Counted from the stretch's first letter, positions 22,667 to 31,336 are shown. The stretch: 33,842 bases of DNA from Oscillospiraceae bacterium (GCA_020025395.1 JAHHSE010000005.1:1-33842), one strand, 5' to 3'. Notes: generated from the letters alone by a model not told the origin. Numbers and translations: made by a program.

Positions 22667-23599
22667 ATGGATGTTTGCAATCTTATGATAGAAATGGAGC
22701 GACAAAGAATGAAGCAGAATGAAGCCTTGATCCGTCAGTCCATCCACGATGCCGTCATCCGTGCCGTGACGGAGATCTCGGCGGATGTCAAAGGACTGGT
22801 GGAGGACGCTCTGGCCCGGGAGACCAATGAGACTGCCAAGAGTATGCTCTCCTCCATGCTGGATAATCTGAGCATCGCGAAGGAGGCCGATAAAGCCATC
22901 TGTCAGTCTCCCGGCTACCCCACCACCTGGCTTTCTTACGGGGATGGGAACTTCCCTCCCTATGTTTCGGAGGTCATCGGTGAGGCCGTGGCCGAGGCCA
23001 CCCAAAAGGGCTATCTGCGGCCCAGCATCGTGGACCCCCTGACCAGAGAAAACCCCGGAAACAACACCGGAAAAGGAGTCCCCAACATAGAATATCAATA
23101 CCGCCCCGGTCAGAAATATGTGGACTTCATCATCAGTTTCAAGGGCTGCGGCGCGGAGCTGGGCAACGCCATGAAGATCATGACCACCGCCACCCTGGGG
23201 CTGGACAAGGACTTTCAGGGTCTCAAGCGTCTGGTGATGGAAACCGCTGTCAACGCCGGAGGAAAGCCCTGTCCTCCTTTTGGGATCGGCATTGGGATCG
23301 GCGGACAGATGGACATTGCCGGAAAGCTCAGCCGGGAGGCCATCAGCACCCGGAGATGGACCGATGTGAACCCCGATCCCCTTCTGGTCCGGCTGGAGAA
23401 GGAGCTCAAGGACAACATCAATTCCCTGGGTCTGGGGGCTGCCGGAACCGGCGGCGACACCGTCTGTCTGGCGGTCAAAATCGCCACCGCCGCCACCCAC
23501 ACCGCCATCGCTCCGGTATGCATCAACTTCCATTGCTGGGTGGCCCGCCGGGCGGGTATCCGCATCCATGACGACGGGCGGGTCGAAACCCTGCTGTAA
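22667..23599 (+). CDS. Class-I fumarase/tartrate-dehydratase-like alpha subunit (Fe-S)
   Basis: This is the catalytic alpha chain of a two-subunit [4Fe-4S] hydro-lyase of the TtdA/FumA type (310 aa against about 300). The three cluster cysteines of the family are present: C79 (in 'KAICQSPGYPTTWL'), the cysteine of 'GGKPCPPFGIG' and that of 'NFHCWVARR'. The usual CQDTG motif is replaced by CQSPG, which suggests a different substrate side chain. 'NTGKGVPNIEY' and 'GAAGTGGDTV' are also family-like. The start is uncertain: ATG 22667 has little ribosome site, while ATG 22709 has GGAG 9 nt upstream. It starts 8 bp after the mmgE stop and is followed by the beta chain. Confidence 0.9.
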   Translation: MDVCNLMIEMERQRMKQNEALIRQSIHDAVIRAVTEISADVKGLVEDALARETNETAKSMLSSMLDNLSIAKEADKAICQSPGYPTTWLSYGDGNFPPYVSEVIGEAVAEATQKGYLRPSIVDPLTRENPGNNTGKGVPNIEYQYRPGQKYVDFIISFKGCGAELGNAMKIMTTATLGLDKDFQGLKRLVMETAVNAGGKPCPPFGIGIGIGGQMDIAGKLSREAISTRRWTDVNPDPLLVRLEKELKDNINSLGLGAAGTGGDTVCLAVKIATAATHTAIAPVCINFHCWVARRAGIRIHDDGRVETLL

Positions 23600-23620
23600 T
23601 CGGGAAAGGAGTTTGAAATC

Positions 23621-24232
23621 ATGGCTACTTATCATCTGTCCACCCCGCTCACCGAGGAGGATATGCGGAAGCTGAATGTGGGCGATGTGGTCTATTTAAG
23701 CGGAAACCTCTTTACCGCCAGAGATATGGCCCACTTTAAGATCCGGGCTCTGCTGGAAGCGGGGGACCCTCTCCCCAAGGATTTTCAGGGGGCCGCCGTC
23801 TTCCATGCCGGACCTGTCTGTCTCAAAAACCAGGATGGCTCCTGGCGTCTCAATGTCATCGGTCCCACCACCTCCATCCGCATGGAGCCTTATGCCGACA
23901 TGGTTGGAAGGCTGGGCGTCAAAGCGGTTCTGGGCAAAGGCGGTATGGGGGAGGATACCCTGAAGGCCTGTCAGACATACGGCTATGTTTACCTCCAGGC
24001 CGCCCCCGGCTGTGCCGCCAAGCTGGCCCAGGGGGTGGAACGAATTGTGGATGTCAACTGGTTTGAGATGGGAATGCCGGAGGCGGTCTGGCACCTTCAG
24101 GCCAAGGCTTTCGGTCCCCTGGTGGTGGGGATGGACACCAAGGGGCACAGCATCTATGCGGACCTGAAACGGTCCGCCATGGAGAAAATCGAAGAGCTCT
24201 ATCCCCTGGATGAGCGGAAAGGCGTGATTTGA
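23621..24232 (+). CDS. Class-I fumarase/tartrate-dehydratase-like beta subunit
   Basis: The 203-residue partner (TtdB/FumA C-terminal type) has 'LNVGDVVYLSGNLFTARDMAH', 'FHAGPVC', 'GPTTSIRMEPYADM', 'GKGGMGEDTLKAC' and 'VVGMDTKGHSIYADL', all typical of the swivelling beta chain that completes the active site. It starts 21 bp after the alpha chain with AAAGGAG before the ATG, so the two should be made together. The substrate may be fumarate, tartrate, mesaconate or an analogue; sequence alone does not tell. Confidence 0.92.
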   Translation: MATYHLSTPLTEEDMRKLNVGDVVYLSGNLFTARDMAHFKIRALLEAGDPLPKDFQGAAVFHAGPVCLKNQDGSWRLNVIGPTTSIRMEPYADMVGRLGVKAVLGKGGMGEDTLKACQTYGYVYLQAAPGCAAKLAQGVERIVDVNWFEMGMPEAVWHLQAKAFGPLVVGMDTKGHSIYADLKRSAMEKIEELYPLDERKGVI

Positions 24233-24234
24233 AG

Positions 24235-25611
24235 ATGGAATATCGGATTGAGCATGACTCCATGGGGGAGGTAAAGGTCCCCGCCGACCGTTACTGGGCG
24301 GCCCAGACCCAGCGCAGCCATGAGAACTTTAAAATCGGCGTTGGCATCGAGACCATGCCCCAAGAGATCATCCACGCCTTCGGCGTGCTGAAAAAGGCCG
24401 CCGCTATGGCAAATCACGAACTACAGCCGGACAAAATGACTGAGGAAAAGCTGTCTGCCGTCTCTCAGGCCTGTGACGAAGTCATCAGCGGCTCTCTCAA
24501 CGGCCACTTCCCCCTGGTGGTCTGGCAGACCGGCTCCGGCACCCAGTCCAATATGAACGCCAACGAGGTCATCGCCAACCGAGGCAATGAGATCGCCGGG
24601 AGCAGGCTCCTCCACCCCAACGATGACATCAATATGAGCCAGTCCTCCAATGACACCTTCCCCACCGCCATGCACATCTCCGCCGTGCTGGTACTGGAGG
24701 ACAGGCTCCTCCCCGCCCTGGACACGCTGATCGGCACCTTTTATCGGCTGGAGAAGGAGCATGAGGGCATTGTAAAGAGCGGACGCACCCATTTGCAGGA
24801 CGCCACCCCCATCACCTTCTCCCAGGAGATCAGCGGCTGGCGGTCCTCTCTGGAAAAGGACCGGGAGATGATTTCCGCCGTCCTCCCCCATCTGAAGGAG
24901 CTGGCCCTGGGCGGCACCGCTGTGGGCACCGGACTCAACGCCCCCAGGGGCTTTGATGAAAAGGTGGCCGCCGCCGTCTCCTCCATCACCGGAAAGGACT
25001 TTGTCACCGCCGAAAACAAGTTCCACGCCCTCACCAGCAAGGATGAGCTGGTCTTTGCCCACGGCGCCCTGAAGGCCCTGGCCGCCGATATGATGAAAAT
25101 CGCCAATGATGTCCGCTGGCTGGCCTCCGGCCCGCGGGACGGACTGGGAGAGATCTCTATCCCGGAAAATGAGCCCGGCTCCTCCATCATGCCCGGAAAG
25201 GTCAACCCCACCCAGTGTGAGGCCGTGACCATGGTGGCGGTCCAGGTCATGGGCAACGATGTGGCCGTTGGCATGGCGGCCTCCCAGGGCAACTTTGAGC
25301 TGAATGTGTTCATGCCCGTGTGCATCTACAACTTCCTCCAGTCCGCCCGCCTGCTGGCCGAGTCCATCCTCTCCTTTCACGACAGGTGCGCGGTTGGAAT
25401 CACCGCCAACCGAGAGAAGATGCGCCATAACCTGTACAACTCCCTGATGCTGGTCACCGCCCTCAACCCTTACATCGGCTATGAAAATGCCGCCAAGACC
25501 GCCAAGCTGGCCCACAGGGAGAATATCTCCCTCAGGGAGGCCTGCGTCAGGCTGGGCTTCCTCACCCCCGAAGCATTCGACCGGGTCTTCCGTCCGGAGC
25601 AGATGGTCTGA
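24235..25611 (+). CDS. fumC: Class-II fumarate hydratase
   Basis: The 458-residue cofactor-free fumarase interconverts fumarate and malate. The signature GSSIMPGKVN lies near residue 315, and 'TGSGTQSNMNANEVIANR', 'SQSSNDTFPTAMHI' and 'SGRTHLQDATPI' define the active site. The signature and length fit FumC better than aspartase or argininosuccinate lyase, though aspartase is the nearest alternative. ATG at 24235 starts 2 bp after the beta-chain stop. A true fumarase next to a class-I-like enzyme suggests that the latter acts on something other than fumarate. Confidence 0.93.
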   Translation: MEYRIEHDSMGEVKVPADRYWAAQTQRSHENFKIGVGIETMPQEIIHAFGVLKKAAAMANHELQPDKMTEEKLSAVSQACDEVISGSLNGHFPLVVWQTGSGTQSNMNANEVIANRGNEIAGSRLLHPNDDINMSQSSNDTFPTAMHISAVLVLEDRLLPALDTLIGTFYRLEKEHEGIVKSGRTHLQDATPITFSQEISGWRSSLEKDREMISAVLPHLKELALGGTAVGTGLNAPRGFDEKVAAAVSSITGKDFVTAENKFHALTSKDELVFAHGALKALAADMMKIANDVRWLASGPRDGLGEISIPENEPGSSIMPGKVNPTQCEAVTMVAVQVMGNDVAVGMAASQGNFELNVFMPVCIYNFLQSARLLAESILSFHDRCAVGITANREKMRHNLYNSLMLVTALNPYIGYENAAKTAKLAHRENISLREACVRLGFLTPEAFDRVFRPEQMV

Positions 25612-25677
25612 CCCTGAAACCGCCCTCCCCTTCCTTTGGGAAACCGGCGGTGATATCAAAAGAAAGAAGGCATTTAC

Positions 25678-26850
25678 ATGGATGAAATCAGCAAGCGCTC
25701 TCTGGACCTTCACTATGCGCTGAAGGGTAAGATCGAAGTGGTCAGCCGCAAGCATGTGGAGAGCCGGGAGGATCTCTCCCTCCTCTATACCCCCGGTGTG
25801 GCCCAGCCCTGCCGGGAGATCGCCGAGGATGACAGCAAATCCTTTGAGCTGACCCGCCGGAGCAATCTGGTGGCCGTCATCACCGACGGCTCCGCCATCC
25901 TGGGCCTGGGGGACATCGGCCCCGCCGCCGGGATGCCTGTCATGGAGGGAAAGTGCGCCCTCTTCAAGGAATTCGGCGATGTGGATGCCTTCCCCCTCTG
26001 TGTGGACACCCAGGATGTGGACAAGCTGGTGGAGACCATCCATCTCATCTCCAAGAGCTTTGGCGGCATCAATCTGGAGGACATTGCCGCCCCCCGGTGC
26101 TTTGAGGTGGAACGCCGCCTGAAGGAGCTGTGTGACATCCCGGTCTTCCACGACGATCAGCACGGCACCGCCATCGTGGTGGCGGCCGCCCTCCTCAATG
26201 CCGTCAAGGTGACCGGAAAGGAGATGGGCAGGCTGAAGATTGTCATCAACGGCGCCGGGGCCGCCGGTATTGCCATTGGGAAGCTCCTCCTCAAGATGGG
26301 CTTCGGCAATGTGGTCCTGTGTGACATCCAGGGCATCCTCTGCGAGGGGGACGAAGGCATGAATGCCGGTCAGGAGGAGATCTCCCGCATCTCCAACCGC
26401 AATCATGAGCATGGCACGCTGGCGGATGCCCTGAAGGGGGCAGACGCCTTTGTCGGGGTGTCCCGTCCCGGTCTTGTGACCCCGGAGATGGTGGCCTCCA
26501 TGAATCACGGCATCGTCTTCCCCATGGCCAACCCCATCCCTGAGATTATGCCCGACGAAGCACTGTGTGCGGGAGCCGCCGTGGTTGGAACCGGTCGCAG
26601 CGACTTCCCCAACCAGATCAACAATGTCCTGGTCTTCCCCGGCATCTTTAAGGGGGCGCTGATGGTTCGGGCCGCAGACATCACCGAGGGCATGAAGATT
26701 CGGGCCGCCAAGGCGCTGGCCGCCCTGGTTTCTGACGATCAGCTCACCCCCCAATTCATCATCCCCTCCGTGCTGGACAAATCCGTAGCGGAGGCCGTCG
26801 CCCGGGCCGTCGCCCAGGAGGCCAGAGAACAGGGCATAGCCAGAGCCTGA
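25678..26850 (+). CDS. Malic enzyme, short bacterial NAD(P)-dependent form
   Basis: The 390-residue enzyme decarboxylates malate to pyruvate with NAD(P)H formation. Catalytic elements are the Tyr in 'LLYTPGVAQPCREI' (about 37), the Lys in 'VMEGKCALFKEFG' (about 92), metal ligands in 'NLEDIAAPRCFEVE' and 'FHDDQHGTAIV', and the Rossmann loop GAGAAG in 'INGAGAAGIAIGK'. It lacks the phosphotransacetylase domain of MaeB. It follows fumC, so fumarate formed by the pathway can go to malate and then pyruvate. NAD versus NADP preference is not clear. Confidence 0.93.
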   Translation: MDEISKRSLDLHYALKGKIEVVSRKHVESREDLSLLYTPGVAQPCREIAEDDSKSFELTRRSNLVAVITDGSAILGLGDIGPAAGMPVMEGKCALFKEFGDVDAFPLCVDTQDVDKLVETIHLISKSFGGINLEDIAAPRCFEVERRLKELCDIPVFHDDQHGTAIVVAAALLNAVKVTGKEMGRLKIVINGAGAAGIAIGKLLLKMGFGNVVLCDIQGILCEGDEGMNAGQEEISRISNRNHEHGTLADALKGADAFVGVSRPGLVTPEMVASMNHGIVFPMANPIPEIMPDEALCAGAAVVGTGRSDFPNQINNVLVFPGIFKGALMVRAADITEGMKIRAAKALAALVSDDQLTPQFIIPSVLDKSVAEAVARAVAQEAREQGIARA

Positions 26851-26889
26851 CACCCGCTGATGCGTCAATCAATTGAAGGAGGACTTTTT

Positions 26890-28089
26890 ATGAGAGATGT
26901 CTACATCATGGACGCCGTTCGTACGCCTGTGGGACGGATGGGCGGCACTTTGAAACAGATCCAGGCCCATGAAATGGGCAGCCTGGTCTGCAAGGCGCTG
27001 ATGGAGCGCACCGGTCTGGACCCCAAACTGGTGGAAGAGGTGGTCATCGCCCAGGTGAAGCAGAACGCCGCGGCCTCCAACATCGCCCGGGTCTGCTCTC
27101 TGATGGCCGGTTTCCCCGAGGAGATCCCCTCCTATACTCTGATGATGCAGTGCGGCTCCTCTCTTCAGTCGGTCAACTGCGCCGCCAATGACATCCGCTG
27201 CGGCGATGTGGACATTGCTGTGGCCGGCGGGGTGGAGGCCATGAGCGCCACGCATTTCGAGCTTTGGAACGCCCGGTACGGCTATGGCACCGGAAACGGG
27301 GCCGTCATTGATCCCATTGTAGAGGGTGCCCGCCGGGCCCAGCCCCAGGATCAGTATGGCGCCTTCGGCATGGGGGACACCGCCGAGAATGTGGCTGAGG
27401 CATACAGCATCAGCCGAGAGGCCATGGACGAATTCGCTTTTGAAAGCCAGAGACGGGCCGCGGAGGCGGTATCCTCCGGCATTTTTAAGGAAGAGATTGT
27501 CCCCGTGGTCATTCCCCAGCGGAAAAAGGACCCCATCCTCTTTGACACCGATGAGCAGCCCCGTGAAACCTCCATGGAGGCCCTGGCCAAGCTGAAGCCC
27601 GTCTTCCGCACCGACGGAAAGGGCAAAGTCACCGCCGGAAATTCCTGCGGACGCAGTGATGCCGGCGCCGCCCTCCTGCTGATGAGCGGGGAAAAGGCGG
27701 CTGAGCTGGGGAGAAAGCCCATGGCCAGAATCGCCGCCCACTCCATTGTGGGCGTGGACCCCCGTCTGATGGGCATCGGCCCTATTCCCGCCGTCCGCAA
27801 GGTCTTGGAGAAATCCGGCCTGAAGCTGGAGGACATTGGGATGATCGAGCTCAATGAGGCCTTCGCCGCCCAGAGCCTGGCCGTGATCCAGGAGCTGGGC
27901 CTGGATCGGTCCCGGGTCAACATCAGCGGCGGCGCCATCGCCCTGGGACATCCTCTGGGTGCCACCGGGGCCAGAATCCTCACCACCCTGGTACACGGGA
28001 TGAAGCGCACCGGCACCAAATACGGCATCGCCACCCTCTGCATGGGCGGCGGTCAGGGCGGTGCCGTCCTTCTGGAGCTGACGGAGTGA
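26890..28089 (+). CDS. Acetyl-CoA C-acetyltransferase (thiolase)
   Basis: The 399-residue thiolase has the acylated cysteine C88 in 'MMQCGSSLQSVN', 'NEAFAAQSLAV', the histidine in 'ALGHPLGATGARI' and the second cysteine in 'TLCMGGGQGGAVL'. It interconverts acetoacetyl-CoA and acetyl-CoA. In this operon it could split acetoacetyl-CoA derived from the acetoacetate made by Kce. The start at 26890 follows AAGGAGGAC; the frame to 26860 lacks a ribosome site. Longer-chain beta-ketothiolase activity is possible. Confidence 0.93.
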   Translation: MRDVYIMDAVRTPVGRMGGTLKQIQAHEMGSLVCKALMERTGLDPKLVEEVVIAQVKQNAAASNIARVCSLMAGFPEEIPSYTLMMQCGSSLQSVNCAANDIRCGDVDIAVAGGVEAMSATHFELWNARYGYGTGNGAVIDPIVEGARRAQPQDQYGAFGMGDTAENVAEAYSISREAMDEFAFESQRRAAEAVSSGIFKEEIVPVVIPQRKKDPILFDTDEQPRETSMEALAKLKPVFRTDGKGKVTAGNSCGRSDAGAALLLMSGEKAAELGRKPMARIAAHSIVGVDPRLMGIGPIPAVRKVLEKSGLKLEDIGMIELNEAFAAQSLAVIQELGLDRSRVNISGGAIALGHPLGATGARILTTLVHGMKRTGTKYGIATLCMGGGQGGAVLLELTE

Positions 28090-28149
28090 CCCCCCGTCTT
28101 TCCGCGGGGGACAGCCCCCCTGATTTCACACAGAAAGGATTACCACACT

Positions 28150-29583
28150 ATGGAACGCATCCGCAATGCCGCGATTCGTGAGAAAATTACCACCCCGGAG
28201 GCTGCCGCCGCCTACATCCGGGACGGGATGACGGTGGGTGCCAGCGGCTTTACCGTCATTGGCTACCCCAAGGTCATTCCCGCCGAGCTGGCCAAACGCG
28301 CAGCGGCCGGAGAGACCCTTGGCATCACTTTGATCACCGGCGGAAATGTGGGCGATCAGCTGGACGGGGTGCTGGCCCGGTCCGGGGTCCTCCGCCGCCG
28401 CTATGGGTATCAGAGCAACAAGGACCTCCGCAGCCTGATTAACGCCGATCAGGTCAAGTATGTGGATACCCATGTCTCCCATGTCCCCTACATGGTGAAA
28501 AACGGATATCTGGGCAAAATCGATGTGGCCGTGCTGGAGGTGGCAGGTGTGGATGAAAAGGGCCGGCTCATCTCCACCTGCGCGGTCGGGATAATCGATA
28601 TCCTGGCCAAATACGCGGACAAGATTATCCTGGAGGTAAACTCCTCCGTTCCCGCCGCCGTGGAGGGAATGCACGACATCCTGACCCTGGAGCGTGCCCC
28701 TCATACGCCCATCATCCCCATTGTAAAGCCCGATGACCGGGTTGGCTCTCCTTACATCGAGTGTGATCCCGAAAAGATCGTCGCTGTTGTCCTCACGGAT
28801 GGGGCCGACATCAATCAGGATCTCATGGCCCCGGATGCGGATATGGAAGCCATCGCCTCCCACATTATCACCTTCCTGAAGGAGGAGGTCAGGGCCGGGC
28901 GGCTGCCCGACCCCCTGCCCCCCTTCCAGTCCGGGGTGGGCGGCGTGGCCAACGCCGTTCTCGCCGGGCTTGCAAAGTCCGATCTGGAGCATCTCACCGT
29001 CTACACCGAGGTCATGCAGGATGCCGTGGTGGACCTGATCGACGCCGGCAAGGTCTCCTCCGCCTGCGGCACCGCCCTTACCATCTCCCCCTCCCGCCGG
29101 GATGATTTCTACGCCCGTCTGGATGAGTACAAAAACAAGATCATCCTCCGTCCCCAGGAGATCAGCAATGCCCCCGAGGTCATCCGCCGACTCTCCGTCA
29201 TCGCCATGAACACCGCCATCGAAGCCGATCTGGCAGGCAATGTGAACTCCACACACATCGGAGGGGTCAGCATTATGAACGGTCTGGGCGGCAGCGCGGA
29301 CTATTGCCGCAATTCCGGCCTCTCCATTTTCTCCACCGCCTCCACCGCCAAAAACGGCACCATCTCCTGCATCGTGCCCCATGTCACCCATGTAGATCAT
29401 ACAGAGCATGACACCGAGATCATTGTCACCGAACAGGGGCTTGCAGATCTTCGGGGGCTCACGGCCTATGAGCGGGCCGAGCTTATGATCGAAACCTGCG
29501 CCCACCCCAAATTCCGCCCGGAGCTTCGGGCCTATCTCGACAGGGCCAGGGCTGAGGCCAAGGCCTTCCACGCCATCCCCTAA
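28150..29583 (+). CDS. Acetyl-CoA hydrolase/transferase-family CoA-transferase (Cat1-like)
   Basis: The 477-residue class-I CoA-transferase resembles succinyl-CoA:acetate and propionyl-CoA:succinate transferases. It shows 'GASGFTVIGYPKVIPAEL', 'GVGGVANAVLAGL', 'TVYTEVMQDAVVDLI' (probable catalytic Glu) and 'RPQEISNAPEVIRRLS'. It moves CoA between short carboxylic acids. In this context it could transfer CoA from a Kce-derived acyl-CoA (for example succinyl-CoA) to acetate or acetoacetate. It is last in the seven-gene operon. Confidence 0.92.
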   Translation: MERIRNAAIREKITTPEAAAAYIRDGMTVGASGFTVIGYPKVIPAELAKRAAAGETLGITLITGGNVGDQLDGVLARSGVLRRRYGYQSNKDLRSLINADQVKYVDTHVSHVPYMVKNGYLGKIDVAVLEVAGVDEKGRLISTCAVGIIDILAKYADKIILEVNSSVPAAVEGMHDILTLERAPHTPIIPIVKPDDRVGSPYIECDPEKIVAVVLTDGADINQDLMAPDADMEAIASHIITFLKEEVRAGRLPDPLPPFQSGVGGVANAVLAGLAKSDLEHLTVYTEVMQDAVVDLIDAGKVSSACGTALTISPSRRDDFYARLDEYKNKIILRPQEISNAPEVIRRLSVIAMNTAIEADLAGNVNSTHIGGVSIMNGLGGSADYCRNSGLSIFSTASTAKNGTISCIVPHVTHVDHTEHDTEIIVTEQGLADLRGLTAYERAELMIETCAHPKFRPELRAYLDRARAEAKAFHAIP

Positions 29584-29795
29584 CCCCATTTTCCCTCGGC
29601 TGCCCTCTGTAAAAACCCCATCAGACCCGGGCGTACATCACGGGGCTGCTTTTCTGAAGCCGGGGGCCTCCTCGTCATACCTCCACGATCCAGACCGCTT
29701 CCGTATTATAGCCGGTGGAATGAACTCCCCGCGCCTTTTCCATGCACTCATGGGGATGATCTTTTTGCACATACGGGACAAAGCTTCAAATATGT

Positions 29796-29905
29796 ATTTT
29801 CCACGAGGTCCACGCCCCCGTGGAAAATCATTTCTATTTTATTTACCGCTGCGGCGGCAAACTCTGCGAGGCTTTTTTGACAAGCTGGGACGCTGTGTCA
29901 GCGTC
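29796..29905 (+). terminator. Hairpins after the catabolic operon (possible terminators)
   Basis: The 450-bp gap 29584-30033 holds no credible gene. Arms ATTTTCCACG/CGTGGAAAAT (29796-29805, 29819-29828) precede a T-rich CATTTCTATTTTATTT and may end the CoA-transferase transcript 210 bp after its stop. A second hairpin, GACGCTG-TGT-CAGCGTC (29889-29905), is followed by TTGT. The stretch 29584-29795 shows nothing I can name. Confidence 0.55.
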
Positions 29906-29930
29906 TTGTAATACTTGACTTGCAGAATAC

Positions 29931-29973
29931 AAAAAATTCCGAGGTTGGTTCACTTTGAACCTTCCTCGGAATT
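29931..29973 (-). terminator. Terminator of the CofE-like gene
   Basis: Outer arms AATTCCGAGG/CCTCGGAATT (29935-29944, 29964-29973) and inner GGTTCA/TGAACC (29947-29952, 29956-29961) are followed by Ts on the minus strand. Confidence 0.88.
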
Positions 29974-30033
29974 CTTCATGTTATGTCGCCCTGCTTTGCC
30001 GGATGAGTTGGGAAGGGATGGGACCGCCGATCC

Positions 30034-31227
30034 TTACTCTGTGGTATAATTGTCAAAATACCCCTGGATATAGACGATGGGAGTCCCCTTATCACCGGAG
30101 CCGGAGGTCAGGTCACAGAGGGAGCCGATCAGATCGGTCAGCCGGCGGGGGGTGGTGCCCTCTGACACCATCTTGCCCACCAGGTTGTCATCCTTCTTGT
30201 GAATCTCCCGCTTGATGGCCTCCTTCAGGGCCTCTCCGGAGAGATCGGCGAAGTCATTGTCCGCCAGATACTTGAGCTTCAGCTCATTGGGGGTCCCCTC
30301 CAGACCGGAGGTGTAGGCGGGAGAGACCACGGGATCGGCCAGCTCCCAGATTTTCCCAACAGGATCCTTGAATGCACCGTCCCCATAGACCATGACCTCT
30401 ACATGCTTTCCGGTGGCCTCCAGGAGCTTCTTCTGAATATCCTCCACCAGATCCTGGCAGGCGCGGGGGAAGAGCTTCACCTGGGATTCGGTGGACTTGT
30501 TGGAGCCCAGCAGGCCGTACTTTGGATTATAGCCGCTTCCGTCCACGGGGGCGGTCATAATCTCATCCAGGCTGAAGACCCGCTCGGCCCCGGCGGCGGC
30601 GAGGAGCCGACGGGTCCGGGCACGGGTATGAATGTCACAGTTAATCACATTCTTCGTGTGGCTCAAAATGGCTCTGGGATCGTTGGCGAAGAAAATCTCC
30701 GCCTCAGCGCCGCTCTCCTTAATCAGGGACTCGTAGTATTCCACATAGTCCACTCCGGTGAAGGGATGCTTTTCATAGCCAAAAAGGGCACGGTATTCCG
30801 CCAAATCCAGAACATCCTTATAGGGATCGATTCCCTTTTCATCCAGAATGTCCATGTCGATCAGGTGGTTGCCCACCTCGTCGGAGGGGTAGCTTAGCAT
30901 GAGAACGATCTTCTTCGCCCCCTTGGCGATTCCCCGCAAACAAATGGCAAAGCGATTGCGGCTCAAAATCGGGAAAATGACACCCACGGTCTCTCCGCCC
31001 AGCTTGGCGCGGACATCCGCGGCAATATGGTCTACGGAGGCGTAGTTGCCCTGAGCCCGGGCCACAATGGCCTCGGTCAAGGCGACCACATCCCGATCAC
31101 GAATGGTAAAACCATCGTCAGCGGCGGCCTCCAAGACGGAACGGGTAACGATGTCAACCAGATCGTCCCCGCTGCGGATAATCGGGGCGCGAAGTCCACG
31201 GGAAACAGTACCGACCATACGGCTCAT
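30034..31227 (-). CDS. CofE-like protein (coenzyme F420-0:L-glutamate ligase family)
   Basis: The protein (397 aa) resembles the CofE/FbiB gamma-glutamyl ligase fold: 'TVSRGLRAPIIRSGDDLVDIV' at the start, 'RDRDVVALTEAIVARAQGNY' and 'VEVMVYGDGAFKDPVGKIWELADP'. In archaea and actinobacteria CofE adds glutamate to F420-0. Clostridia generally lack F420, and no other cof/fbi genes are here, so the true acceptor is unknown. The start at 31227 has AGGAG 8 nt upstream; the longer frame would include the promoter. It is transcribed divergently from the molybdenum-cofactor operon and has its own promoter and terminator. Confidence 0.78.
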   Translation of the reverse strand: MSRMVGTVSRGLRAPIIRSGDDLVDIVTRSVLEAAADDGFTIRDRDVVALTEAIVARAQGNYASVDHIAADVRAKLGGETVGVIFPILSRNRFAICLRGIAKGAKKIVLMLSYPSDEVGNHLIDMDILDEKGIDPYKDVLDLAEYRALFGYEKHPFTGVDYVEYYESLIKESGAEAEIFFANDPRAILSHTKNVINCDIHTRARTRRLLAAAGAERVFSLDEIMTAPVDGSGYNPKYGLLGSNKSTESQVKLFPRACQDLVEDIQKKLLEATGKHVEVMVYGDGAFKDPVGKIWELADPVVSPAYTSGLEGTPNELKLKYLADNDFADLSGEALKEAIKREIHKKDDNLVGKMVSEGTTPRRLTDLIGSLCDLTSGSGDKGTPIVYIQGYFDNYTTE

Positions 31228-31307
31228 TTGGAACACTCCTCGTTTCATATACAAATTGAATTGATGTTTGGGGGCAGGGGGCGGATCACTCCCTCCCCAA
31301 CTATAGT

Positions 31308-31336
31308 AATATACCAAAAAATCAGGCTGATGTAAA
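31308..31336 (-). promoter_or_regulatory. Promoter of the CofE-like gene
   Basis: Minus-strand TTTACA (31331-31336) and TATATT (31308-31313) are separated by 17 bp. Confidence 0.8.

Noticed and set aside
24421..26868. 815-codon open frame on the minus strand across fumC and the malic enzyme gene
   Set aside because: It is antisense to two well-recognised enzymes, its product is Gly/His/Asp-rich with no known motif, and long antisense frames are expected in GC-rich codon use.
28090..28149. Small GC hairpin between the thiolase and CoA-transferase genes as a terminator
   Set aside because: There is no T-run, and the next gene lies close in the same direction; at most an mRNA hairpin.
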